Shown one piece after another: positions 28,181-37,409 of a DNA stretch of 64,000 nt. The translations under genes were made by a program, and so were the position numbers. Positions within the stretch are counted from its first letter, which is position 1. Each line of letters opens with the position of its first letter. Under the pieces are notes generated by a model. The model was not told the origin of the DNA. It did not search any database and saw only the letters and a list, made by a program, of their open reading frames with translations. Origin of the DNA: a bacterium (GTDB lineage Bacteria; Auribacterota; Auribacteria; Auribacterales; Auribacteraceae); the NCBI GenBank assembly GCA_018435605.1, contig JAHDNF010000002.1, forward strand, positions 186,001 through 250,000, given 5' to 3'.

Positions 28181-29725
28181 ATGACGATACGTATAGCATG
28201 CATATCAGGGTATTTCGGTATCGGAGGCATGGAAAGGACTTTTCTTGCTCTTGCCGAGAACCTCGATTCTCAGGAATATTCTTTTCACTTTATCAATCTG
28301 GCAGACAACCGATTTCAGGATCGGTTCACTCTATGCGGCGCATGTTTTCATTCTTCAGACTATAACGATGTGATTGAGTATATCAAAGAAAATAAAATAG
28401 ATATTGTTTTGACCTGCAATTCCGACGAAGGAAGTTATCTTGGATATCTGTCCAAAGTAACCTGTGTCATCGAACGCCCTGACGGATACTCAATGGCATT
28501 TTATACCGACAAAACACCGGTGCACGCGATAATCGCTTCGACAGACAAGGTATACGGCAAGGTAAAATCGTTATATCCTGAAAAATATACTGCGCTGATT
28601 TATAACGGCGTCGACCTGTCGGTTTTCAACCGTAAGTATGAAACCGCTTTATGCCGAGCTAAATACGCAATACCAGACAAGGCATTGGTCATGGGATACA
28701 TAGGCAGGATTGCCCACACAAAATGTCTCGACAAACTTATTGATGTGTTTGCAGGAATTGCGCGCCGGCATAACTGTGTGTATCTTTTAATAGCCGGAGA
28801 CGACTTTCCGCATCAATGCGGTTGCCGTAACGATCTGCTTCTCCACGCACAGAGGTTAGATGTATCCGACAAGGTATTATTACTTCCGGCGAATGAATAT
28901 CCAGAACATCTGTTTGAACTATGCGATATAGCCGTACTGGCTTCCGGATCATATCGACTGCCAGACGGAACATGCGAAGTTGAGGGAATACCAAATTCGG
29001 TTATGGAAGCAATGGCCATGAAACTGCCGGTAGTCGCCACCGACTCAGGAGAAACCGGTCTGCTGGTTCAACACGGTAAAAGCGGATTTATTGTCGGAGT
29101 CACCGATTGGAATGCATTTGCCGCTAATCTGGAAAAGCTTATCTTGGACCCTTCTTTGCGAACATCCATGGGCGAATACGGGCGAAAAATTATCGAGCGA
29201 TCGTTTTCCAGAGATTCCATGCTTAAGGCTTACGACAAAGTTTTTCGACTTGTACTTGACGACTCGTTTTCCGAACAATATCCCAACTCGTGCGCAAAAA
29301 CAGAAAAACATTTTCTTGCACACCCTTTCTGCTGGGAAACTGAGGATACCGCTTCTGCCCGCATACTGATTATCCGCTCCGGCAACAAATATCTTTTCGA
29401 CAAAGTAGTTACCGAAGTTTCCATAAATCTATCCGAACCAAAGCTATATGCGTTGTGCACAGAGAGAAATAGGCAGGACATGGATAAGTACGACTCAATT
29501 TTTGAAGGTTTGTTCGTATGCGGACATCCTGACGGTTTTTGCATAGACACCATGCATGATATAATAGAAACGGCAAACACATTATCCCTAGACTACGTTA
29601 TTTGCCTGTATAACGATTTGCTCGGCAAACAATACGACAACGTGCGGGCACTCGTAAACCTTATACGGTCTAAAAATAAATTGATAGTCAACAAATTGGG
29701 GCGTTTCTTCAGGTACATATCCTAA
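28181..29725 (+). CDS. GT4-family glycosyltransferase
   Basis: 514 aa. Residues 1-170 form the GT-B acceptor half (MTIRIACISGYFGIGGMERTF). Around 175-370 is the Glycos_transf_1 half: MGYIGRIAHTKCLDKLIDVF, then GIPNSVMEAMAMKLPVVATDSGE with the donor-binding Glu, and LVQHGKSGFIV. A further ~130 residues after 380 form an extra C-terminal domain that I cannot place. AAAGGA is 9 nt from the ATG. It converges with the next gene, their stop codons overlapping by 4 bp. Likely makes an envelope polysaccharide or glycolipid. Confidence 0.9.
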   Translation: MTIRIACISGYFGIGGMERTFLALAENLDSQEYSFHFINLADNRFQDRFTLCGACFHSSDYNDVIEYIKENKIDIVLTCNSDEGSYLGYLSKVTCVIERPDGYSMAFYTDKTPVHAIIASTDKVYGKVKSLYPEKYTALIYNGVDLSVFNRKYETALCRAKYAIPDKALVMGYIGRIAHTKCLDKLIDVFAGIARRHNCVYLLIAGDDFPHQCGCRNDLLLHAQRLDVSDKVLLLPANEYPEHLFELCDIAVLASGSYRLPDGTCEVEGIPNSVMEAMAMKLPVVATDSGETGLLVQHGKSGFIVGVTDWNAFAANLEKLILDPSLRTSMGEYGRKIIERSFSRDSMLKAYDKVFRLVLDDSFSEQYPNSCAKTEKHFLAHPFCWETEDTASARILIIRSGNKYLFDKVVTEVSINLSEPKLYALCTERNRQDMDKYDSIFEGLFVCGHPDGFCIDTMHDIIETANTLSLDYVICLYNDLLGKQYDNVRALVNLIRSKNKLIVNKLGRFFRYIS

Positions 29726-31203
29726 TTCAGCAATGCAAGCTGAGCCGCTTTATGATTGGGATTAATAGACAGAGCGCGTTCGAAATATATTTGCGCCTGC
29801 TTTGACTCATGAATATAATTCGCATATAAATCGCCCATATGATATAAAGCAGAAGCATACTGCGAAGCATGGATATATTTTTTTCCGTTATCGATAACGT
29901 ACTTGAAAAACTGTTGCGCCTCTTGTGCTTCACCGCGTTTTTTCAACGTCGAACCTAGCAGATAATTGATCAGATACAATTCTTTAGTCGGTTCGGTAAC
30001 ATGCCGCGAACCGATAGTCAGTATTCGTATTGCTTCAATTTCGCGCCCTATAAGAATGAAATACCTGCCTGCCTCATGACAGAGAGATTGGCGTAAATAA
30101 ATATCCGGTAGCGGCTCTATAAATGCGTTGTAAATCTTTTTTGCCGAGTCTTCGCCTCGACGGATGCGATCGAGAAAATGTACGCGGAAAGCCCACTCCA
30201 CCGCGGTATTCTTCAGTTCAGGTGCAAACGAAAATTTTTCAAAGTCTACGCTCAGCGGTTCGCTTTTGGTAACGTACAATTCTTCCCATGGTGCGTATTC
30301 TATAAGAAAAATGCCGCAGGCGGCTACGATTTCCTGCTCAAATAACGTCGGTTGATCTATTTTTTCAATATCCTGCAATAACCGCTGTGCGCAATCTTGC
30401 GCGCTACGCAGTACCGGAGAATATTTCTCGAATATATCGCCGGATAAATAGTGCAAACTTCGAAAAACTTTTTCTTTCGGATGTTTTTCCATAAAATATA
30501 AAATGGAATAAGCTGAGCTTCGCGCTCTTCGAATCTGTTCTTCAAGTGTGGCTATGCGGTGATGCCATACTACCGCATCCGGCAAAAACGCAAATACAAA
30601 CCCCTGATTTTTGAGAAGTAACCCGAATTCCAGATCTTCCATGCCGTATCTGGTGAACTGTTCTTCAAAAACTACGCCGGATTCTTTCAATACCGAACTG
30701 GCGACAGAAAAATTCGCTCCGTGGAAATCTATAAAATCAAGATCCGGCTTGTCGAGCACGCAGTCATATTCAAACCACCTGCCAAACCGTGTAAAATGAT
30801 TGTTTTTTACCTCAGAATGCCAACGGAACGTACCGAAATACAATATTTTTTTGAACGGGTCGAATTGTGTAGCATGTGTCAAAACAAGATTTTCGTCAGC
30901 AATGACATCGCTGTCCAGAAAGATAAGCAGTTCATTTTTAGCGTTTTCTATTCCGGTATTGCGGGCGGCGGCGCGCCCTCGGTTTGTTTCGTGCCGTATG
31001 ATTTTAACATTCAAAAACTCATCCGGTGAAATAGATTCATAGACCGGCGTAGACGAACAATCGTCCACGATGATAACTTCCATCAGATCGACCCGGTAAG
31101 TTTGTCGTTTAAGTTGTTCGATCAACCGCGCAAGTACTCCGTCAGGGTTATATGTCGGAATAACAACGCTGACTGTAGGATTATAAGGCATAGGTTGTTC
31201 CAT
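29722..31203 (-). CDS. GT2 glycosyltransferase fused to C-terminal TPR repeats
   Basis: About 493 aa from ATG 31203. The frame opens at 31275, but the first 24 residues are not GT2-like. VSVVIPTYNPDGVLARLIEQL starts the GT-A fold; VDDCSS and FLDSDVIADENL are the nucleotide/metal motifs; FSVASSVLKESGVVFEEQFTRYGMEDLEFGLLL and WHHRIATLEEQIRR are acceptor-side features seen in rhamnosyl- and chondroitin-polymerase-like GT2s. From ~390 come helical TPR-like repeats ending DLYANYIHESKQAQIYFERALSINP. The TPRs may recruit partners at the envelope. Confidence 0.87.
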   Translation of the reverse strand: MEQPMPYNPTVSVVIPTYNPDGVLARLIEQLKRQTYRVDLMEVIIVDDCSSTPVYESISPDEFLNVKIIRHETNRGRAAARNTGIENAKNELLIFLDSDVIADENLVLTHATQFDPFKKILYFGTFRWHSEVKNNHFTRFGRWFEYDCVLDKPDLDFIDFHGANFSVASSVLKESGVVFEEQFTRYGMEDLEFGLLLKNQGFVFAFLPDAVVWHHRIATLEEQIRRARSSAYSILYFMEKHPKEKVFRSLHYLSGDIFEKYSPVLRSAQDCAQRLLQDIEKIDQPTLFEQEIVAACGIFLIEYAPWEELYVTKSEPLSVDFEKFSFAPELKNTAVEWAFRVHFLDRIRRGEDSAKKIYNAFIEPLPDIYLRQSLCHEAGRYFILIGREIEAIRILTIGSRHVTEPTKELYLINYLLGSTLKKRGEAQEAQQFFKYVIDNGKKYIHASQYASALYHMGDLYANYIHESKQAQIYFERALSINPNHKAAQLALLN

Positions 31204-31721
31204 GTTTCCACCCGTGTCTGTTTTTGAATGATATTCCAATCTATAAATATAATATTGAAGCAAAAAACATTCCATCGGCGGCTAAATGTTGATAATGTTA
31301 CTTATATATAAAATTCAAATCTGCGTTAATGCACTAGAAAATAGAGCCCTTAATCGCTTGACTCGCGGTTTAAGGCATTCCAATTCACGAAACACACTTT
31401 ATATTGCCTTGCAAAGAACAACATTTAAGCATATTTCATCTTGTAACCTAAATAAGGCCGTCAATGTATATAAAAAATATTGCTATTAATCTTAGATATG
31501 AATTATATTTTAAGTATTTAGAAAACTCTGAGAATTATTGAAAAATGTCTGTCATCGGCAAACAAAATAAACAAAACTGCTTTGAATTTGCGGCCTGCAG
31601 GAAATGGAGGATTTTGGGCTGGGATACATTTTCGCATAATGACAATTGTAGTTTTTTAGAGGTTTCCAAAAACCTCGTTGACAATACATATCTTGCGCTA
31701 TAACCGCAAGGAGTATACTTG
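31204..31721. other. Divergent intergenic region upstream of the sensor kinase
   Basis: 518 bp (it includes the rejected 5' extension of the GT2-TPR frame). A 7-bp hairpin (GAGGTTT / AAACCTC, 31659-31676) is followed by TTGACA (31678-31683) and TATAAC at a 15-bp spacing (31699-31704), a sub-optimal promoter. The hairpin just before the -35 could be an operator. A 67-codon frame at 31286-31489 looks like chance. Confidence 0.4.
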
Positions 31722-34343
31722 ATGTTACAATATAATAGTTTGTTTAGGAAATGGGTATTTATATTTATCCTTTTAGCATGCAAATTTGTCGTGCCGGACG
31801 GATACGCGCTTCCTGAGCGTACGATAAAGCGTATTCTCATTATAAACTCGTACCACAAGGGGTTAACATGGTCTGACAATATCATGGATGGTATCGAGGA
31901 TGTCTTTAAGCAGGAGAACAGATACTACTGCGACCTATACTTTGAGTTTCTCGATACTAAACGAATAGAAGACGGCCAGCATTTCGATAACATTTACAAT
32001 TTGTTATCACATAAATTCAAGTCCAAGAAGTTCGACCTGATTATACTGTCCGACGACAATGCATTGCGTTTCCTGATAAAATACCGTTCTAATCTATTTC
32101 CCGGCACACCGGTTGTATTCTGCGGGGTAAACGACTATGACCCATCAATTCTTGAAAACCAAGAACGCATTACCGGCATACTTGAATCATTCGATGTACG
32201 CAATACTCTGGATCTGATACCTAAACTTACCCCTCATGTGAAAAATATTGTTGTTATTGCCGATCTCACTACTACAGGTCAGGCATTGAAAAAACAGGTA
32301 AAATCAGTTGAGCCGATGTATTCGCCGTATCTGAAATTTACCTATCTTGAAAATTATACCATGGGTGAACTGCGCGACGAGGTTTCCAAACTGGAAAATG
32401 ATACCGCCGTCATATTGATATCATTCGTAAGAGACAGAGCAGGTGAAGCGTTTGATTATCAAAGCAGTTCACAGATCATTGCAGAAAAAGCCGTAGCTCC
32501 GATTTACGTATTCCGCGATTTTTATGTCGGTTATGGCGCTATGGGCGGATATGTAAAAAGCGGATACTCACAGGGCGCTCAGGTCGCTAAGATGGCTCTA
32601 CGGATACTAGACGAACCGAATGGCAATATCCCTTCCGTTTGTGAAGAGGATTTCGCAAAATATATGTTCGATTACAATCAGCTTGTAAAATGGGGAATCA
32701 ATATTGACGGTCTGCCGGCAGGCAGTGTGATAGTCAACAAACCCTATTCTTTTTACGAACAAAACAAGAGGCTTTTCTGGCTGATAATAGGATTTGTAGC
32801 TGTCGAGTCATTCATTATTATCATGTTGATAATAAACATACTTCTACGCTTAAACGCGGAAAAAGAGACAATAAAGTTCAAAACTGTTGCCGATAATGCC
32901 GGTTACGGTGTTGTCATAACAGATACCGACGGTTACATTCTGTATGTAAACAATTATTATGCTGATATTCACGGATACGATTCCGGCCAGCTTATCAATC
33001 AACATATCAGGGTATTTCATCACAAACGGCTTGCCGATACAATCGACACCATGCTAACCCATATAACAACCGGCGGGCATATCAGTTCCGACGAGATATG
33101 GCATATAACTAAAAGCGGGGTTGAGTTTCCGATGTTAATGGCAGGCCTGTTGGTTCGCAATAAACGCGGAAGGCCGTTATACGTAGCTATCACCGCTTTG
33201 GATATGACGGAACATAAAAAAGCGCAAGACCACATACGGCTGTTGTCTTCGGCTATTGAGCAAAGCAAAGAAGGCGTTTCGGTCATAGACATGGATGAAA
33301 ACTATATCTTTTTTAATGAAGCATATATAGACCTGCACGGATTTGCCGCTAATGAGCTATTTGCTCATAAGATCGATTTCACATATCCGGAGTCGGAAAA
33401 ACAATCCGTAAAGCGGATGTTAGCTCATACGCGCAACCATGGTGTGTTTAGGGGAGAAATGGAAAAAATCCGTTCCGACGGCACTACATTTCCGATTCAC
33501 ATAAGTTGCTCGCTTTTAAGGAACGAAACCGGTCGTCCGATAGCTTACGTCAGCAGTATAAGGGATATAACCCAACAGGTGCGTTACGCGCAGGAACGAG
33601 AGCAACTGCTACATACTCTTGCAGTCCAGAATAAGGCATTGGAAAAACAAAACATAGAGCTTGAGCAATACGCTTATACCGTATCGCACGACCTAAAAAG
33701 CCCTCTGGTCACCATAAACTGTTTTTTGGATATAGTCAAACATATGATACCTGCAGGAGAAGTTAGCGTTCTTGATTATTTATCGAAAATTTCAAGTGCG
33801 GCCGCACGTATGAAACAGCTTCTTGATAATCTGCTAGAGCTGTCGAGAGTAGGCAGGGTGATCGACGATATAAAAAGCGTTGACTTAACAGCGATAGCGA
33901 ACGAATCGATCGCTATGGTAGCAGGTTATATAGAGGAAAAAAAAATATCGATGGTTTTCGATATCAAATGCAATACGGTATTTGCCGATCCTCACAGGTT
34001 ATCGGAGGTACTGCAGAATTTGCTTGAAAACTCCATAAAATTCATGAAAAATCAGGAAAAACCGACTATAACGATAGGGTCTTATAAAAAAAATGATGAC
34101 GTAATATGTTATATACGCGATAATGGCATAGGAATTGAACCGCAGTATCTGGATAAAATATTTTTGTTGTTCGACAAACTCGATCCGAAAACCGAAGGAA
34201 CAGGTGTGGGTCTTACACTGGTCAAAAGAATTATAGAGAACCATGGCGGGCGTATCTGGGTGGAATCAGAAGGCAAAAATAAAGGAACGACCGTATTCTT
34301 TACGTTACCGGCAAATTTTATTAATATCAACAAAAAAGGATGA
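31722..34343 (+). CDS. Membrane sensor histidine kinase with ABC-substrate-binding sensor and two PAS domains
   Basis: 873 aa from ATG 31722 (AAGGAG 8 nt upstream). After a signal/anchor helix (~8-30), residues ~37-330 fit the periplasmic ABC_sub_bind family (PF04392-like: RILIINSYHKGLTWSDNIM, DLIILSDDNAL, FCGVNDYDPSI), suggesting a ligand sensor. A membrane helix (~350-375) is followed by PAS domains at ~385-500 and ~505-625. The kinase core has YTVSHDLKSPL with H656, LLENSIKFM (N-box), DNGIGIEPQ and GTGVGLTLVKRI. It resembles phytochrome-type kinases without HAMP. The response regulator gene follows by 6 bp. Confidence 0.92.
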   Translation: MLQYNSLFRKWVFIFILLACKFVVPDGYALPERTIKRILIINSYHKGLTWSDNIMDGIEDVFKQENRYYCDLYFEFLDTKRIEDGQHFDNIYNLLSHKFKSKKFDLIILSDDNALRFLIKYRSNLFPGTPVVFCGVNDYDPSILENQERITGILESFDVRNTLDLIPKLTPHVKNIVVIADLTTTGQALKKQVKSVEPMYSPYLKFTYLENYTMGELRDEVSKLENDTAVILISFVRDRAGEAFDYQSSSQIIAEKAVAPIYVFRDFYVGYGAMGGYVKSGYSQGAQVAKMALRILDEPNGNIPSVCEEDFAKYMFDYNQLVKWGINIDGLPAGSVIVNKPYSFYEQNKRLFWLIIGFVAVESFIIIMLIINILLRLNAEKETIKFKTVADNAGYGVVITDTDGYILYVNNYYADIHGYDSGQLINQHIRVFHHKRLADTIDTMLTHITTGGHISSDEIWHITKSGVEFPMLMAGLLVRNKRGRPLYVAITALDMTEHKKAQDHIRLLSSAIEQSKEGVSVIDMDENYIFFNEAYIDLHGFAANELFAHKIDFTYPESEKQSVKRMLAHTRNHGVFRGEMEKIRSDGTTFPIHISCSLLRNETGRPIAYVSSIRDITQQVRYAQEREQLLHTLAVQNKALEKQNIELEQYAYTVSHDLKSPLVTINCFLDIVKHMIPAGEVSVLDYLSKISSAAARMKQLLDNLLELSRVGRVIDDIKSVDLTAIANESIAMVAGYIEEKKISMVFDIKCNTVFADPHRLSEVLQNLLENSIKFMKNQEKPTITIGSYKKNDDVICYIRDNGIGIEPQYLDKIFLLFDKLDPKTEGTGVGLTLVKRIIENHGGRIWVESEGKNKGTTVFFTLPANFININKKG

Positions 34344-34349
34344 CCGCGT

Positions 34350-34796
34350 ATGACTCCAGGGCCGCATCACATTCTTTTAATTGAAGATAATATCGACCAC
34401 GCCGAATTGACGCGGTTGAGTTTCAAGGAATGCCGTTACGATACAATTTTACATCATCTTACCAACGGTGAAGATGCCCTTGACTATTTACTGCGGCAAA
34501 ATCAATACAGCGACCCTGCAAGCAGTCCGCGTCCAAAAATTATCCTGCTCGACTTACGGTTACCGAAAATAGATGGGCTTGAATTACTCGAAAAAATAAA
34601 AAAAGATAAGAAACTATGCACAATACCGGTAATTATTCTGTCCACATCAAACGCAGATGCGGATATGCTAAAGTCCTACGAATCGCTTGCCAACAGCTAT
34701 ATTGCCAAGCCAATCGATTTCAAAGATTTTCTTGCCATGGCGGAAACAATTTGTTCATTCTGGTTACAATGGAATATCACGCCTGATATAGACTGA
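34350..34796 (+). CDS. Single-domain response regulator (CheY/Rcp1-like)
   Basis: 148 aa consisting only of a receiver domain. Acidic pair E12/D13 (ILLIEDNIDHAEL), phospho-acceptor D68 (ILLDLRLPKIDGLELL), the Ser/Thr switch in ILSTSN and K120 in YIAKP are all present. An extended alpha3/4 segment and the absence of an output domain resemble cyanobacterial Rcp1, which partners bacteriophytochrome-type kinases. Its start lies just after the kinase stop, with AAGGA inside the kinase end, so it is the cognate partner. Confidence 0.93.
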   Translation: MTPGPHHILLIEDNIDHAELTRLSFKECRYDTILHHLTNGEDALDYLLRQNQYSDPASSPRPKIILLDLRLPKIDGLELLEKIKKDKKLCTIPVIILSTSNADADMLKSYESLANSYIAKPIDFKDFLAMAETICSFWLQWNITPDID

Positions 34797-34939
34797 CTAT
34801 CTCGGATAAACGCTAACTGCCCATAAAGCTGAATGTTGTTTTTGACGATTACTATCACAAGCGGCTTTACAAATCGATCCTATAGCGATAACATTTATCG
34901 CCATATAAAACAACAACCTTTTTATTGGGAACAATAAAT

Positions 34940-36418
34940 ATGAAAAAAGACCTGTCATTTATATATGCTACACAAAAAGACCTCTGTACGCTTTATGGGA
35001 TCGGCGCGCTACTCGGTTGGGACGAGCGTACGCATATGCCGAGAAAAGCCGTTTCAGCCCGGGCAGACCAACAGAAACTAATACATGACCTAATATACGA
35101 AAAAATGACCGCCGATAAATTGTTAGACGCACTCCACCGATTGCGCGAAAAAACGTTATCAGGAAAAGACAATTTGGTAGTCAAAGAATTATACAAAGAT
35201 GTCATCAAAGCACGGCGAATCCCGCAGGCATTCTGTCAGGAATTGGTAAAGACGGTTGTTATGGCTCAAGCCACATGGGAAGCCGCCAGATATAAAAATA
35301 ATTTTGCCCTATTTAGGAAACATCTGGAAAAAGTAGTCGAACTGAAACGGCAGGAAGCACAGTTTATTGATCCGGACAAAAAACCATACGCGGCATTATT
35401 GAATGAATTTGAAGAGGGGATGACTCCCGAAAAACTTACAGACCTGTTTGACTACCTTAAAAAAGAATTGATAACTATAGTCGACCATATCAAGGGAACA
35501 CCCCGTTACAGCGGCCAAACACCGGTTCGTGTAGTCATGAAGGAAGACCGGCAAAAAGCGGTGATCGGCGAAATACTTAAAAAGATGAGAATGCCCTCCA
35601 ATAGAACATCCTGCGATGTTTCCACACATCCGTTTTCCATCAAACTGAGCGAAAACGATGTGCGCATAACTACCCGCTACCTTGATCCTCTGGATTCGTT
35701 CTTTGCGGCAATACATGAAGCTGGCCATGCGCTTTATGAACTCGGTATTTCCAAAAAATACTGCAACACTGTACTTTTTTATGCCGCATCTGTAGGACTA
35801 CACGAATCTCAATCGAGGTTCTGGGAAAATATGATCGCAAAAAACAAATCTTTCTGGAGCGGTTATTTCCCGCAGTTTGCCCGATACGTAGATGCCGGCT
35901 TTACCCCCGAATCATTTTATTATGCCGTCAATCAAGTTCGTCCGTCATTTATAAGGGTCAATGCAGACGAGGTAACATACGGATTACATATTATTTTAAG
36001 ATACGAAATAGAACGCGACCTCATTGACGGGACGTTATCCGTTGCCGACGCCAAAGATGCGTGGAATTGTAAAACCAAACAGTACTTCAATCTTATTCCT
36101 TCATCCGACAACGAAGGCATCTTACAGGATGTACACTGGGCAGGCGGGGCATTTGGGTATTTTCCGACTTATACCATCGGAAGTATTTATGCAAGCCAGA
36201 TATACAATCATCTTGAAAAAACACTGCCGGATTTCGACCGAATGATTCGCGTCCAAAATTTCAATCCGGTTTTAGCTTGGTTGCGAGCCAATATACACAG
36301 CAAAGGCAAATCCATGCCGGCTGATGATATAATAGCTCAAGCATGCGGTTCAGGACTCAACCCAAAGGAATTTGTAGATTACCTTAGGGCAAAATTCATT
36401 CCGATTTACGAACGATGA
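34940..36418 (+). CDS. Carboxypeptidase Taq, peptidase family M32
   Basis: About 492 aa from ATG 34940 (the frame opens with TTG at 34925). The zinc site is IHEAGHALYELGI with H259 and H263 and the M32-type Glu further on (SVGLHESQSRFWENM). The C-terminal region has RYEIERDLIDG, AWNCKTKQYF and VHWAGGAFGYFPTYTIG, all classic M32 signatures. It is a cytoplasmic metallocarboxypeptidase releasing C-terminal amino acids. Length fits the family (~500 aa). Confidence 0.95.
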   Translation: MKKDLSFIYATQKDLCTLYGIGALLGWDERTHMPRKAVSARADQQKLIHDLIYEKMTADKLLDALHRLREKTLSGKDNLVVKELYKDVIKARRIPQAFCQELVKTVVMAQATWEAARYKNNFALFRKHLEKVVELKRQEAQFIDPDKKPYAALLNEFEEGMTPEKLTDLFDYLKKELITIVDHIKGTPRYSGQTPVRVVMKEDRQKAVIGEILKKMRMPSNRTSCDVSTHPFSIKLSENDVRITTRYLDPLDSFFAAIHEAGHALYELGISKKYCNTVLFYAASVGLHESQSRFWENMIAKNKSFWSGYFPQFARYVDAGFTPESFYYAVNQVRPSFIRVNADEVTYGLHIILRYEIERDLIDGTLSVADAKDAWNCKTKQYFNLIPSSDNEGILQDVHWAGGAFGYFPTYTIGSIYASQIYNHLEKTLPDFDRMIRVQNFNPVLAWLRANIHSKGKSMPADDIIAQACGSGLNPKEFVDYLRAKFIPIYER

Positions 36419-36440
36419 TTTATAAACACGCTTGAGATTT

Positions 36441-37409
36441 CTATAAATCTTCCGAATCTGGTTTAACGAAATGTTCCGGATAGCAGTACTTTTTTGTTGT
36501 TGAAAAACTGCTCTGTGCAAACTGAAGCGCAATGCTGTCTACCACCATTCCGAACAGCAGTATCTGTAGTCCTGCCAGCCACAATATAAGCGCACTTTGC
36601 GATATTACTTTGTTAGCCAAAAACGAAATAGTTATGCCTCCGGCGTCTCGCAGGGCAAAAAAAAGGTCGACGCCGAATTTAGCGAATCCTATGGTAAAAC
36701 AGAATAAAGCTATGGGAACAAATACCTTGGCAGGATTGAACAACATCGACAACCTAAAGACTAGTACGAGAAAATCGATAAAGTTAACGGCTTTAATTTT
36801 TGATTTCCCTTTACGTTTATAATAATCGACAGGAATAAACTCCACCTTGTAATTATGGGACATGAAAGCTACTGTAATCGACGTGGTAAACGAAAATTTA
36901 TCCGATAACAAAGCCAGATAGCGCAAAGCGTCCGCTCGGTGAAACACACGCAAACCGGAATTGAGGTCGGGAATCTTTTCGCCGGTGATATACTGCGCAA
37001 GTTTTCGTAAAACCCATTTTGCAGGACGCCTAATTAGCGGTATGTTTACATCCTGTCCGGTACGAGCGCCAACAACCATGTCGGCATGTTTCAATTCTTT
37101 TATCAGCAGGGGTATAGAATGAGCCGGATATGTCCCGTCCGAATCAATTATAACAATAATTTCATGGCTGGAGTTTAGTATGCCGCTTTTGAGCGCCGCG
37201 CCATAACCGCGATTTTTAGAGGAACGTATAACTCTTGCGCCGCACCGTAAAGCGATCTGCGAAGTATCATCCGACGACCCGTCGTCAACCACTATAATTT
37301 CGCTGTGATATTTTTCAACAGCAATGCTTTCCTGTACATCGCGTACCACCTTTTCTACGGTAACGTCCTCATTATATGCAGGAATAATTATAGATACCGG
37401 TTCTGTCAT
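36441..37409 (-). CDS. DPM1-like GT2 glycosyltransferase with C-terminal membrane helices
   Basis: 322 aa. VSIIIPAYNEDVTVEKVVRD begins the GT-A fold; IVVDDGSSDDTSQIA and IIDSDGTYP supply the nucleotide- and metal-binding residues; DLNSGLRVFHRADAL is the DxNSGxR acceptor motif of polyprenyl-phosphate transferases. Two hydrophobic segments (~235-258 and ~270-305) anchor it in the membrane. Start overlaps the stop of the PaaK-like gene by 4 bp (ATGA), so they are coupled. It probably makes a lipid-linked monosaccharide. Confidence 0.9.
   Translation of the reverse strand: MTEPVSIIIPAYNEDVTVEKVVRDVQESIAVEKYHSEIIVVDDGSSDDTSQIALRCGARVIRSSKNRGYGAALKSGILNSSHEIIVIIDSDGTYPAHSIPLLIKELKHADMVVGARTGQDVNIPLIRRPAKWVLRKLAQYITGEKIPDLNSGLRVFHRADALRYLALLSDKFSFTTSITVAFMSHNYKVEFIPVDYYKRKGKSKIKAVNFIDFLVLVFRLSMLFNPAKVFVPIALFCFTIGFAKFGVDLFFALRDAGGITISFLANKVISQSALILWLAGLQILLFGMVVDSIALQFAQSSFSTTKKYCYPEHFVKPDSEDL

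Noticed and set aside
31286-31489. 67-codon plus-strand frame in the gap before the sensor kinase
   Set aside because: No SD and no protein-like pattern; the region looks like divergent regulatory sequence.
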